Assembly: GCF_014654785.1 (NCBI RefSeq)
Contig: NZ_BNBD01000001.1
Coordinates: 806,001 to 870,000 of the forward strand
Direction: 5' to 3'
DNA length: 64,000 nt
Source: Streptomyces mashuensis
GTDB taxonomy: Bacteria > Actinomycetota > Actinomycetes > Streptomycetales > Streptomycetaceae
Shown: piece by piece, positions 43,547-52,080 of the stretch
Position numbering within the stretch: the first letter of the stretch is position 1
Layout: every line of letters starts with the position of its first letter
Program-made: the position numbers and the translations under genes
Notes under the pieces: generated by a model
Seen by the model: only the letters and a program-made list of their open reading frames with translations
Databases searched by the model: none
Told to the model about the DNA's origin: nothing

Positions 43547-45336
43547 ACCGCGCCACCCGAGACACCTGGGCCGAGGCAGGACGCCGGCTGCTGGTCAAGG
43601 CCGTCGAGGAGTTCGCCTACGAGGAGCTGCTGACCCCGCTCCCCGACGCGGCCGCCGGCCCGGACGCGTACCGCCTCGACCTCGCCGACGGCGTCCACTG
43701 GACGTTCCGCGCCGGCCGCGGCACCTTCGGCACCTGGCGCCTGGCCGGCACCCCCGTGCGCCACCCCGCGCCCGAGGACGGCGAGGCCGGCCCCGAGCGG
43801 TTCCTCCTCGACGCCCGCACCGTGCTGGGCTGGGACGGCCCCACCACCGCCGAGGTGCTGCGCGAACTCACCGCCACCCGGCGCGCCGACGCCGGCTCCC
43901 TCGCCCGCGACCTGCCCGCCGCCCGCCTCGCCGACCTGGACCACCTCGACCTGGAGGCGTACCAGGACGGCCACCCCTGCATGCTGCTCAACAAGGGCCG
44001 CCTCGGCTTCTCCGCCGCCGACTCGGCCGCCTACGCGCCCGAGGCCGGCGGCACCGTCCGCCTCGTCTGGGCCGCCGTGCACAGCAGCCTCGCGGCCTAC
44101 GCGGGCGTCCCCGGCCTCGACGCGGAGACGCTGCTGAAGGAGGAGCTGGACGACGACGTGCGCGAACGGTTCGCCGGCGTCCTCGCCGCGGCCTGCGCCG
44201 ACGGCCCGTACGCGCCCTCCGGCTTCGTCTGGCTGCCCGTCCACCCCTTCCACTGGGACGAGGCCGTCGAGACGCTCTTCGCCGCGTACCTCGCCGAGGG
44301 CCGCATCGTCCGGCTCGGCGAGAGCCCGGACCGCTACCGGCCCCTCCAGTCGATCCGTACGCTCGCCAACCTCGACCACCCGCACCGCCGCAACGTCAAG
44401 GTGCCCCTCCTCATCCGCAACACCCTCGTGTGGCGCGGCCTGTCCACGCGGCCCACCCACGCCGCCCCCGACGTCAGCGCCTGGCTGCACGGCATACGCG
44501 CCGGCGACCCCTACCTCCGCGACGAGCTGCGCTTCCACCCCCTGGGCGAGGTCGCCTCCGTCGCCGTCGCCCACCCGCTGTACGAGTCGGTCGAGGACGC
44601 CCCGTACCGCTACCACGAACTGCTCGGCGCCGTCTGGCGCGAGCCCGTGGGCGCGCTGCTCGCCGACGGCGAGCAGGCCCGCACGATGGCGGCGCTGCTC
44701 AAGGTCGGCTCGGACGGCCGCGCCCTCGTCACCGAACTCGTCGAACGGTCCGGCCTCCCGGCCCGCGCGTGGCTGGAACGCTTCCTCGCCGCCCTGCTGC
44801 CCGGCCTCCTCCACCACCTCTACCGCTACGGCGTCGCCTTCTGCCCGCACGGCGAGAACACCGTCGTGCTCTACGACGCCCACGACGTCCCCATCGGCAT
44901 CGCCGTCAAGGACTTCGCCGAGGACGTCAACCTCCTCCCGGACAACCGGCCCGAGTACGCCGGGCTGTCCGAGCGCGCCGACCGCGTCCTGCTGCGCTGG
45001 CCCGCCCACGAGCTGGCCCACTCGCTGCTCAGCGCCGTCTTCGCCGGCCACTTCCGCTTCTTCGCGCCGCTCGTCGCCACCCACCTGGGCGTCCCCGAGA
45101 CCGAGTTCTGGGCGGCGGTCCGCGCCGAGGTCGGGAGCTACCACGACCGCTTCCCCGAACTCGCCGACCGCTTCGACGACTTCGGCCTCCTCGCCCCCGA
45201 GTTCGACCGCGTCGCCCTCAACCGCGAGCAGCTGCTCGGCGGCGGCTTCCACGACCGCGCCGAGAAGGACGAGGGCTTCGACGTCGTCCACGGCCGCGTC
45301 GCCAACCCGCTCGCCACCGCCGGGGAGGACCAGTGA
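43543..45336 (+). CDS. IucA/IucC-family NIS siderophore synthetase 2
   Basis: A 597-residue second synthetase with shifted motifs relative to the first: GHPCMLLNKGRLGFS, LPVHPFHWDE, LQSIRTLANLDHPHRRNVKVPLLIRNT, CPHGENTVVLYD and IGIAVKDFAEDVNLLPD. This set is typical of the IucC/AcsD-SbnF-like groups that extend a citryl amide or use a second amine. Two NIS enzymes imply two condensations and a product such as a disubstituted citrate. AAGGAG precedes ATG 43543. Confidence 0.92.
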   Translation: MNRATRDTWAEAGRRLLVKAVEEFAYEELLTPLPDAAAGPDAYRLDLADGVHWTFRAGRGTFGTWRLAGTPVRHPAPEDGEAGPERFLLDARTVLGWDGPTTAEVLRELTATRRADAGSLARDLPAARLADLDHLDLEAYQDGHPCMLLNKGRLGFSAADSAAYAPEAGGTVRLVWAAVHSSLAAYAGVPGLDAETLLKEELDDDVRERFAGVLAAACADGPYAPSGFVWLPVHPFHWDEAVETLFAAYLAEGRIVRLGESPDRYRPLQSIRTLANLDHPHRRNVKVPLLIRNTLVWRGLSTRPTHAAPDVSAWLHGIRAGDPYLRDELRFHPLGEVASVAVAHPLYESVEDAPYRYHELLGAVWREPVGALLADGEQARTMAALLKVGSDGRALVTELVERSGLPARAWLERFLAALLPGLLHHLYRYGVAFCPHGENTVVLYDAHDVPIGIAVKDFAEDVNLLPDNRPEYAGLSERADRVLLRWPAHELAHSLLSAVFAGHFRFFAPLVATHLGVPETEFWAAVRAEVGSYHDRFPELADRFDDFGLLAPEFDRVALNREQLLGGGFHDRAEKDEGFDVVHGRVANPLATAGEDQ

Positions 45337-46697
45337 CCACCGGAACACCTGCTTTCGCCGACCTGCGCGCCGAGGCCGCGGCCGGCCGCCTGGAGGAGGT
45401 CGTCGTCGCCGTGCCCGACCTCCAGGGCCGGCTCCAGGGCAGCCGCCTCGCCGCCCCCTACTTCCTCGACGAGGCCGCCGCCAACGGCTTCCACGCCTGC
45501 GTCTACCTGCTCGCCACCGACGCCGAGATGAACACCGGCCCCGGCTACGCCATCGACGCCTGGAAGTCCGGCTTCGGCGACTTCGTGCTCCGCCCCGACC
45601 CGGACACCGTCCGGCTGCCCGGCTGGGACCCCGGCACCGCCGTCGTCCTCGCCGACGCCACCTGGCCCGGCGGCGAACCCGTCCGCGTCGCGCCCCGCCG
45701 CATCCTGCGCGAGCAGCTCGACCGGCTCGCCGCCCGCGGCCTGACCGCGTTCGCCGGCACCGAGCTGGAGTTCCTCGTCTTCAACGACTCCTACGAGCAC
45801 GCCTGGGACCGCCGCTACCACGGCCTCGAACCCGCCACCCGCTACAACGTCGACTACTCCCTCCAGGGCCTGTCCGGCGTCGAACCCCTCGTCCGCCGCA
45901 TCCGCCGCGAGATGACCCGCGCCGGACTGCGCATGGAGACCGCGCGCGGCGAGGTCCACCCCGGCCAGTACGAGATCGTCTTCCGCTACGACGAGGCGAT
46001 GAAGACCTGCGACAACCACGTCTTCTTCAAGAACGGCGTCAAGCAGCTCGCCGCCGAGGAGGGCCGGGCCGTCACCTTCATGCCCAAGTTCGACGAGGGC
46101 GAGGGCAACTCCTGCCACATCCACCTCTCGCTGCGCGGCACCGACGGCAGCGCCGTCCTCGCCGACCCGGCGGCCGAGGACGGCATGTCGGACCTCATGC
46201 GGCACTTCATCGCCGGCCAGCTCCACTGCCTGGCCGACTTCACACTGCTGATGGCCCCCAACATCAACTCGTACAAGCGGCTGCGCCCCGGCGCCTTCGC
46301 GCCCACCGGCATCGGCTGGGGCCGCGACAACCGCACCTGCCCCGTCCGCGTGGTCGGGGCCGGCCACTCGCTGCGCATCGAGCACCGCGTGCCCGGCGGC
46401 GACGCCAACCCGTACCTGTCCGTGGCCGCCGCCGTGGCCGCCGGCCTGTACGGCATCGAGAACGAACTGCCGCTGCCGGCGCCCCACGCGTCGAACGCCC
46501 TGGCCGACGCCTCCGTGCCCCGCCTCCCGGCCACGCTCACGGCGGCCCTCCACCGGTGGGAGAACAGCGCGGTCGCGGCGAAGGTGTTCGGCGACGACGT
46601 CGTGGCGCACATCGCACAGGCCGCACGCACCGAACTGGAGGCGTTCGAGGGCGCCGTCACGGACTGGGAGCGGGTCCGGGGCTTCGAGCGCCTCTAG
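45333..46697 (+). CDS. glutamine-synthetase-family ligase, probable gamma-glutamyl-polyamine synthetase type
   Basis: The 454-residue protein is a type I glutamine-synthetase homologue: VPDLQGRLQGSRLAAPYFL, GTELEFLVF (metal Glu residues), GEVHPGQYEIVF, GNSCHIHLSL (ATP/metal His), NINSYKRLRPGAFAPT, RVVGAGHSLRIEHRVPGGDANPY. It lacks the adenylylation Tyr context of GlnA and fits the GlnA2-4/PuuA group that join glutamate to amines. Its GTG overlaps the synthetase 2 stop behind a GGGGAGG site, so it belongs to the siderophore operon. It may add a glutamyl unit or detoxify surplus 1,3-diaminopropane; both are inference. Confidence 0.87.
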   Translation: MTTGTPAFADLRAEAAAGRLEEVVVAVPDLQGRLQGSRLAAPYFLDEAAANGFHACVYLLATDAEMNTGPGYAIDAWKSGFGDFVLRPDPDTVRLPGWDPGTAVVLADATWPGGEPVRVAPRRILREQLDRLAARGLTAFAGTELEFLVFNDSYEHAWDRRYHGLEPATRYNVDYSLQGLSGVEPLVRRIRREMTRAGLRMETARGEVHPGQYEIVFRYDEAMKTCDNHVFFKNGVKQLAAEEGRAVTFMPKFDEGEGNSCHIHLSLRGTDGSAVLADPAAEDGMSDLMRHFIAGQLHCLADFTLLMAPNINSYKRLRPGAFAPTGIGWGRDNRTCPVRVVGAGHSLRIEHRVPGGDANPYLSVAAAVAAGLYGIENELPLPAPHASNALADASVPRLPATLTAALHRWENSAVAAKVFGDDVVAHIAQAARTELEAFEGAVTDWERVRGFERL

Positions 46698-47284
46698 ACG
46701 GCCCGTGCGGGCCGTGTCGCCGCGAGCAGCGCCACGATCTCCTCCGTGGTGCCGCGCTCGCCCAGGCGCGGGAAGACGTGGTCGACGCTGTGCCGGTGCG
46801 CCCCGGGCGCGAGGTCCGTCATGGCGTCGGTGGCGAGCGTGACGTGGTAGCCGTGCTCGTGCGCGGCGCGGGCGGTGGACTCGACGCCGATGCTGGTGGC
46901 GATGCCGGCCAGCACGACCTGCGTGACGCCGCGGCGGCGCAGCTGGAGGTCGAGGTCGGTGCCGTGGAAGGCGCCCCAGGTGCGCTTGGTGACGGTGACG
47001 TCCCCGGGGTGCCCGGTCACCTCGTCCACGAGGACGTCCCAGCCCTCGGGCATGCCCGCCGCCGGCCGGCCGAGCTCGGTGCGGCCCGGCGTGGCGGTCT
47101 CCGGTGTGGACGTGACGCGTACCAGGACCACGGGGAGCCCGTGGGCCCGGAACGCGTCCGCCAGGGTGACGGCGCAGGTGACGACCTCCGGCCCGGTGTA
47201 CGGGGTGGTGGGCGCGGCGACGATGCCGTGCTGGAGGTCGACGAGGACGAGGGCGGTCCTCGGGTCGAGGGTGGTGAGTGCCAT
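46694..47284 (-). CDS. isochorismatase-family hydrolase
   Basis: The 196-residue product has catalytic Asp 16 (LVLVDLQHG), Lys in TVTKRTWGAFHGTDLD and the cis-peptide region LAGIATSIGVESTARAAHEHG. The nucleophilic Cys of nicotinamidases is Gly here, as in true isochorismatase-type or related non-thiol members. Convergent with and overlapping the glutamine-synthetase-like gene by four bases. It is followed upstream by an MFS gene and may be regulated with it by the MarR protein. Substrate unknown. Confidence 0.85.
   Translation of the reverse strand: MALTTLDPRTALVLVDLQHGIVAAPTTPYTGPEVVTCAVTLADAFRAHGLPVVLVRVTSTPETATPGRTELGRPAAGMPEGWDVLVDEVTGHPGDVTVTKRTWGAFHGTDLDLQLRRRGVTQVVLAGIATSIGVESTARAAHEHGYHVTLATDAMTDLAPGAHRHSVDHVFPRLGERGTTEEIVALLAATRPARAV
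46698..46715. terminator. tight hairpin at the end of the siderophore operon
   Basis: ACGGCCCG at 46698-46705 pairs with CGGGCCGT at 46708-46715 with a 2-base turn, directly after the glutamine-synthetase-like stop. It lies within the 3' end of the convergent hydrolase gene. Confidence 0.5.
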
Positions 47285-47334
47285 GGTGGTGCGGGGCCTT
47301 TCGGTCGTGTCGGGTGTGCCGGCCGGTGGTCTGC

Positions 47335-48774
47335 TCACGGCCGGTCCGTGCCGCGGCCGATCCGGCGCAGGGAGCGGTCCGGCAGGGTCACGGCGACGAG
47401 CAGGGCGGCCGTGCCGGCCAGGAACCAGGCGAGGTGGTGCAGGCCGGCGGTGGTGACGCCGTGCCGGAAGAACGCGGCGTTCGCGGACGAGGCGACCATG
47501 GCGCCGAGGTAGGCGAAGGTGCGCAGCAGCCCGGCGGAGGAGCCCATGCGCCCGGCGTCGGCCTGGTGGAAGAGGGCGTTCTGGTTGGCGAGGTTGTTGA
47601 GGCCCTGCGGGACGCCGGCGACCAGGGTGACGGCCAGGAGGAGCCACACGGGGCTGCCGGCGTGCACGAGCAGCAGCAGGAGGCACGCCGCGGCCTGGAG
47701 CAGACCGCCGGTCAGCAGTTTGCCGCGCACCTCGGGGCGGCGGCCGGTGAGGGCGGTGACGGCCATGGCGGTGAGGAACATCGGCGTCTGCACCAGCCCC
47801 GCCTGCGAGGCGCTCAGCCCGCGCCCCTCCTCCAGCCACTGGGAGAAGCCGTAGAGGAACGCGTACGTGACCGTGAACGCCAGCACTTGGCGGGCGAACG
47901 TGGCGAGCACGGCGGGGTTGCCGCGGAGGAGCCGCAGGTCGATGAACGGCTCGGGCGTGCGCAGCTCCCGCACGGTGAACGCCACGGACGTGGCGGCGGC
48001 GAGCGCGGGCAGGTACCAGTGGGCGGCCCGGGGCTCCGTCACGAACAGCAGGGCCGCGGTGAGCGACACGGCGAACAGCGCCATGCCGGCGGTGTCGAGG
48101 CGGGGCCTGCCGCCGGTGCCGGTGCCGGCCTGGGCGGCCAGGGGCAGGGCGGACCGTTTCGGCAGCCGCCGGGCGCCGAGGACGAGGCAGGCCGCGGCGA
48201 GCGGGACGTTGACGGTGAACAGGGTGCGCCACCCGCCGAGGCCGATGAGCAGCCCGCCGAGGGCGGGGCCGACGACTGCCACGGTCTGGTTGGCGAAGGA
48301 GAGGGCGGTCAGGACGCCGCCGGGGCTCTTCCGCCCGGTGCGGACGGCCTCGCTGCGGGTCAGGTGCATCGCGGCCGGGTAGGCGGCGCAGGTGCCGAGG
48401 CCGAGGAGGACGCGCGCCACGACGAGGACGTGCAGCGACGTGGCGACGGTGCCCAGCGCCCCGGCGACGCCGACCAGCGCGGCACCGCACAGATAGAGGA
48501 GACGGGGCCCGTAGGCGTCCACCAGGCGCCCCGCCACGGGCTGGCCGACGGCCGTGGCCAGGTACAGCGCGGAGAGCAGCCAGGCCGTGCCGGCCGGCGA
48601 CGCGCCGAGGGCCCGGCCGATCGGCACCAGGGCGACCGAGATCATCACCGAGTTGACCGGGTTGAGGACCGAGCCCAGCAGCATCGGGGCGATCAGGCGG
48701 CGGTCGAACCCCTCCGGCGGGCCGTTCCGCGCGCCGCGCGGTGCCCGCACCGCGCGGACGGGGTGCCGGGTCAC
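47335..48774 (-). CDS. DHA2-type MFS drug exporter
   Basis: A 479-residue transporter with about 14 helices: LNPVNSVMISVALVPIGRALG (motif D1), WLLSALYLATAVGQPVAGRLVDAYGPR (motif A) and ARVLLGLGTCAAYPAAM (motif B). It exports toxic compounds by proton antiport. GTG 48774 overlaps the stop of the marR gene (GTGA), so the two form one operon and the MarR protein probably represses both. Confidence 0.87.
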   Translation of the reverse strand: MTRHPVRAVRAPRGARNGPPEGFDRRLIAPMLLGSVLNPVNSVMISVALVPIGRALGASPAGTAWLLSALYLATAVGQPVAGRLVDAYGPRLLYLCGAALVGVAGALGTVATSLHVLVVARVLLGLGTCAAYPAAMHLTRSEAVRTGRKSPGGVLTALSFANQTVAVVGPALGGLLIGLGGWRTLFTVNVPLAAACLVLGARRLPKRSALPLAAQAGTGTGGRPRLDTAGMALFAVSLTAALLFVTEPRAAHWYLPALAAATSVAFTVRELRTPEPFIDLRLLRGNPAVLATFARQVLAFTVTYAFLYGFSQWLEEGRGLSASQAGLVQTPMFLTAMAVTALTGRRPEVRGKLLTGGLLQAAACLLLLLVHAGSPVWLLLAVTLVAGVPQGLNNLANQNALFHQADAGRMGSSAGLLRTFAYLGAMVASSANAAFFRHGVTTAGLHHLAWFLAGTAALLVAVTLPDRSLRRIGRGTDRP

Positions 48775-49220
48775 GGCTGCGTCAGCCGTTCGAGCACCGC
48801 CATGGCCTCGACGACGGTGCGGCGCTCGTCCTCCGTGCAGTGGTCCTGCAACGCCCGCGCCAGCCACTCCTCGCGGGCGTGCCGGCTGTCCGCGACGCGC
48901 TCGCGGCCCGCGGCGGTCAGGGAGAGCAGCTGCCGGCGACCGTCGTCCGGGTCGGGCCGGCGCTCGATCAGGCCGTGCCGGCCGAGCGCGGCGAGCGTGG
49001 CGGCCATCGACTGCGGGCGGACGCCCTCGGCGGCCGCGAGGTCGCTGGCGGAGGCCGCCCCGCCCTTGCTCAGCCGGCTGAGGACGGAGGTCTGCGACGG
49101 CGTGAGGTCGTCGAACCCGGCGACCTCACGCAGCCGGCGCCGCATGCGGCTGAACACGACCCGTACCTCGCGCGCGGCACGGACGGCGGAAGGGGAGAGG
49201 GCGGTGGTGGTCTCTTCCAT
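48771..49220 (-). CDS. MarR-family transcriptional regulator
   Basis: A 149-residue winged-helix protein: LTPSQTSVLSRLSKGGAASASDLAAAEGVRPQSMAATLAALGRHGLIERRPDPDDGRRQLLSLTAAG is the MarR recognition helix and wing. It lies first in a minus-strand operon with an exporter, the usual arrangement of a MarR that senses the exported compound. An AT-rich stretch with imperfect palindromes lies directly upstream. Confidence 0.9.
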   Translation of the reverse strand: MEETTTALSPSAVRAAREVRVVFSRMRRRLREVAGFDDLTPSQTSVLSRLSKGGAASASDLAAAEGVRPQSMAATLAALGRHGLIERRPDPDDGRRQLLSLTAAGRERVADSRHAREEWLARALQDHCTEDERRTVVEAMAVLERLTQP

Positions 49221-49235
49221 GCCCCCACGTTAAAA

Positions 49236-49280
49236 CCGTCAGCTGAAACTGTCCAGATCAGACTGTTCAGTTTTACCTGT
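49236..49280. promoter_or_regulatory. AT-rich MarR promoter/operator candidate
   Basis: This stretch is markedly AT-richer than its surroundings and holds AACTGTC at 49247-49253 facing GACTGTT at 49261-49267 (one mismatch), flanked by CTGAA and TTCAG. It lies just upstream of the MarR start and before the next plus-strand gene. Confidence 0.5.
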
Positions 49281-49380
49281 CTATTGGATGGGTCCGGGGC
49301 GGGCCCCTTCGCCCGGGTGGCCCGTACGCCGGGCGGCGTGGGCGGGGGAGTGACAGGGTGGCGGGTGAGGTGAGGCGCCG

Positions 49381-50139
49381 GTGGACTTCGACACGGTCGC
49401 CGGCGAGCTGTACGGGCTGCCGCCGAACGCGTTCACCGCCGCGCGGGACCGGTGCGCCGCCGAGGCCCGGCGCGCCGGCGACAAGGAGCTGGCCCGGCGG
49501 ATCGCCGCCCTGCGCCGGCCGACGCTCGCGGCGTGGGCCGTCAACCTGCTGGCCCGCGGCCGGCCCGACGACATCCGCTCGCTCGCGGCCCTGGGCGAGG
49601 CGCTGCGCGAGGCCCACCGGGCGCTGGACGGCGCGCAGCTGCGCGACCTCACCCGGCAGCAGCGCACCCTGGTCGACACCCTGGCCCGGCAGGCCGCGCA
49701 GCTGGCGGCGGAGGCCGGACACCGCCTCGGCGACGCCGCCCAACGCGACACCGAGGCCACGCTCCAGGCCGCGCTGTCCGACCCGGAGTCCGCCCAGGAG
49801 GTGGCCGCCGGCCGCCTCGCGACGGCGCTCGCCGCCCCCACCGGCTTTCCGGCCGGGGGCGACCGCGCCCGCACGGCGACCGTGACCACGCTGGAGGCCG
49901 CGCGGGAGCGCCGCCGCCTCCGCGAGGAGGCACCGTCCCGCGAACGCGAGGCGCGCCGGCGGAATGCCGAGGCGGAAACGGCCGAACGGGCACGGGACGA
50001 GGCCCTCCGGGAGGTCGAGACCCTGCGCCACCGCCTGGAACAGGCCCGGGCCCGGGCGGAGGAGGCGACGGCCCGGGCCGCCGAGGCCCGCGCCCGGGCG
50101 GAGGAGGCCGGGCAGCCGCCGGAGGAGGACCCCGGCTGA
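49381..50139 (+). CDS. conserved actinobacterial protein with C-terminal coiled coil
   Basis: A 252-residue soluble protein. The N-terminal 145 residues are helical and well ordered (LYGLPPNAFTAARDRCAAEARRAGDKELARRIAALRRPTLAAWAVNLLAR), and residues about 165-245 are a long Arg/Glu/Ala coiled coil. The LPPxxFTAARDRxAxxAR...LRRPTxxAWxxNxLxR pattern recurs in actinomycetes without a known function. The GTG start has a GAGG element 8 bases upstream. No partner is evident. Confidence 0.8.
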   Translation: MDFDTVAGELYGLPPNAFTAARDRCAAEARRAGDKELARRIAALRRPTLAAWAVNLLARGRPDDIRSLAALGEALREAHRALDGAQLRDLTRQQRTLVDTLARQAAQLAAEAGHRLGDAAQRDTEATLQAALSDPESAQEVAAGRLATALAAPTGFPAGGDRARTATVTTLEAARERRRLREEAPSREREARRRNAEAETAERARDEALREVETLRHRLEQARARAEEATARAAEARARAEEAGQPPEEDPG

Positions 50140-50232
50140 CGGGCACATGCCCAGGCGCCCAACGGGCGGGTCCTCCCGCCCCCGCGGGCATGGCGGTGGT
50201 TCCTCCCGGAGGGCGTGGTGTAAGCAGGAGGC

Positions 50233-51318
50233 ATGGACCTCCGGCGACTTCCGCGGCGGCCGGGCGACGTGCTCCTCGTGGTGCCGCTCCTGATCGTCGT
50301 GGCCGTCACCGTCGTGGACGTCCTGGCCCCTCCCGACGTGCACCTCGGGCCGTTCCTCGCCGCCGCCCCCGCCGTCACCGCGTCCTTCCGCGGTCCCCGG
50401 ATGACGGCGTTCATCGGCTTCGTCGCCGTCGTCGCCCAGACCGTCGTCGCCGTCAGCCGGACGCGGCTCGACGACCTCAACCACACCCTCCAGATCACCG
50501 CGCTGGTCCTCATCTCCGCGATCGTCACGCTCTTCTCCCACCACCGCGAGCAGCGCGAGCGGCAGATGGTGCAGCTCCGGTCCGTCGCCGAGGCGGCCCA
50601 GGGCGTCCTGCTGCGGGCTCTCCCGCGGCGGCTCGGGCCGCTGCGCGTCGCCTCCGTGTACCTCGCGGCCGAGGCCGAGGCGCGGATCGGCGGCGACCTG
50701 TACGCCGTCGTCCGCACCGACCGCGGCAGCCGGTTCCTCATCGGCGACGTCCGCGGCAAGGGCCTGGACGCCGTCGGCGAGGCCGCGCTCGTCCTCGGCG
50801 CCTTCCGGGCCGCCGCCCACCGGCAGGCCGGACTGCCCGCCCTCGTCGCCCACCTGGACGGCGCCGTCGCCTCCGACCTGAGCGACCCCGGGACGCGCCG
50901 CCAGGCCGAGACGTTCGTGACCGCCGCCGTCGCCGAGGTCCCCGACGGCGACCCGGTGCTGCACCTCGTCAGCTGCGGCCATCCACCCCCGCTGCTGCTG
51001 CGCTCCGGCCGCGTCACCGCGCTGGAGGTGGAGCGGCCCGGCCTGCCGCTGGGCCTCGCCGAGTTCGCCGGCGGCGGCTTCGCCGTGGAGTCGTTCGCCT
51101 TCGCGCCCGGCGACGTCGTCCTGCTGTACACCGACGGCGTCGTCGAGGCCCGCGACGCGGCCGGCACGTTCTACCCCCTGGCCGAACGCGTGGCGGCGCG
51201 CGCCGGCACCGCGCCGCAGGACCTCCTCCACTTCCTGTGCAAGGACCTGCTCGCCCACTCCGGCGGGACCCTCGGCGACGACGCCGCCATGGTCGCCGTC
51301 CAGCGCCTCCCCGCCTAG
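50233..51318 (+). CDS. membrane PP2C-type (SpoIIE-like) serine phosphatase
   Basis: The 361-residue protein has three N-terminal helices (about 13-105), then a SpoIIE/RsbU-type phosphatase domain: AEAEARIGGDLYAVV, FLIGDVRGKGLDA, ETFVTAAVAEV, LVSCGHPPPLLL, VLLYTDGVVEARD and GDDAAMVAV hold the metal-binding Asp and Gly residues. Such enzymes dephosphorylate anti-sigma-factor antagonists in streptomycetes. An in-frame stop 12 bases upstream makes ATG 50233 the first start; AGGAGG abuts the ATG with only one base between, unusually close. Confidence 0.9.
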   Translation: MDLRRLPRRPGDVLLVVPLLIVVAVTVVDVLAPPDVHLGPFLAAAPAVTASFRGPRMTAFIGFVAVVAQTVVAVSRTRLDDLNHTLQITALVLISAIVTLFSHHREQRERQMVQLRSVAEAAQGVLLRALPRRLGPLRVASVYLAAEAEARIGGDLYAVVRTDRGSRFLIGDVRGKGLDAVGEAALVLGAFRAAAHRQAGLPALVAHLDGAVASDLSDPGTRRQAETFVTAAVAEVPDGDPVLHLVSCGHPPPLLLRSGRVTALEVERPGLPLGLAEFAGGGFAVESFAFAPGDVVLLYTDGVVEARDAAGTFYPLAERVAARAGTAPQDLLHFLCKDLLAHSGGTLGDDAAMVAVQRLPA

Positions 51319-51420
51319 GGCACGGTGTTCGGGACGCGTCTTCCGGGGCGTGGCTTCGTCCCCCTTTCGGCGGATCCTGTGAAGATCTTGTAGGGTCCCG
51401 GGGACGGCTGGGGGAGTTCC

Positions 51421-52080
51421 ATGGACGACGTTCTGCTGCGGCTGGCCGGTGTCGGCCGTACCTACGGGGACCGCGAGGTCCTCCGCTCGGTGACCCTCGA
51501 CCTCGCCCCCGGCGAGATCGTGGTGCTGCGGGGCGACAACGGATCGGGCAAGTCCACGCTCCTGCGCGTGGCCTGCGGCCGGGAACGCCCCACCACCGGC
51601 TCGGTGCTGTTCGGCGGCGAACCCCTCGACGAGGACGCGCCCGCCGCCCGCACCCGGATCGCCACCGTGATGGACACGGGCGCCCACTACCCGGACCTGA
51701 CGGTGCACGAGCACCTCATGCTGGTCGCGCTCGCCCACGGCCTGGGCGCCGGCGCGGTCGGCGCCGTCGACGCCGTGCTCGACGAGCACCGGCTCGCCGG
51801 GCACGCCGACGCCCTGCCGTCCGCGCTCTCCTCGGGCCAGCTCCAGGCGCTCGCCCTGTGCGCGGCCTTCGTCCGCCCCCACGACCTGCTCGTCCTCGAC
51901 GAGCCCGAGCAGCGGCTCGACCGGCACGCCCGGCAGGAGCTCGCCGACCGGCTCGCCGCCCACCGCGACCGCGGCACGGCCGTGCTGCTGGCCACGCACC
52001 ACGACGCGCTGAGCGCCGTCGCCGACCGGGTGTTCACCGTCGTCGGCGGGACGCTCGACGCCACGGGAGCAGGCCGGTGA
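51421..52080 (+). CDS. ABC transporter ATP-binding protein
   Basis: A 219-residue ATPase with Walker A GDNGSGKST at 38-46, a degenerate signature SSGQLQA, Walker B LLVLDEPEQRLD and the switch His in LATHHDAL. GGGGGAG precedes the ATG, and a TAGGGT hexamer at 51391-51396 may be its -10. It overlaps the following large membrane gene, so the two form an exporter-type pair. Substrate unknown. Confidence 0.9.
   Translation: MDDVLLRLAGVGRTYGDREVLRSVTLDLAPGEIVVLRGDNGSGKSTLLRVACGRERPTTGSVLFGGEPLDEDAPAARTRIATVMDTGAHYPDLTVHEHLMLVALAHGLGAGAVGAVDAVLDEHRLAGHADALPSALSSGQLQALALCAAFVRPHDLLVLDEPEQRLDRHARQELADRLAAHRDRGTAVLLATHHDALSAVADRVFTVVGGTLDATGAGR

Noticed and set aside
30478..46697. A desferrioxamine (desABCD) cluster
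   Set aside because: The binding protein is DesE-like, but there is no DesC acyltransferase, and two citrate-type NIS synthetases plus a diaminobutyrate aminotransferase are present.
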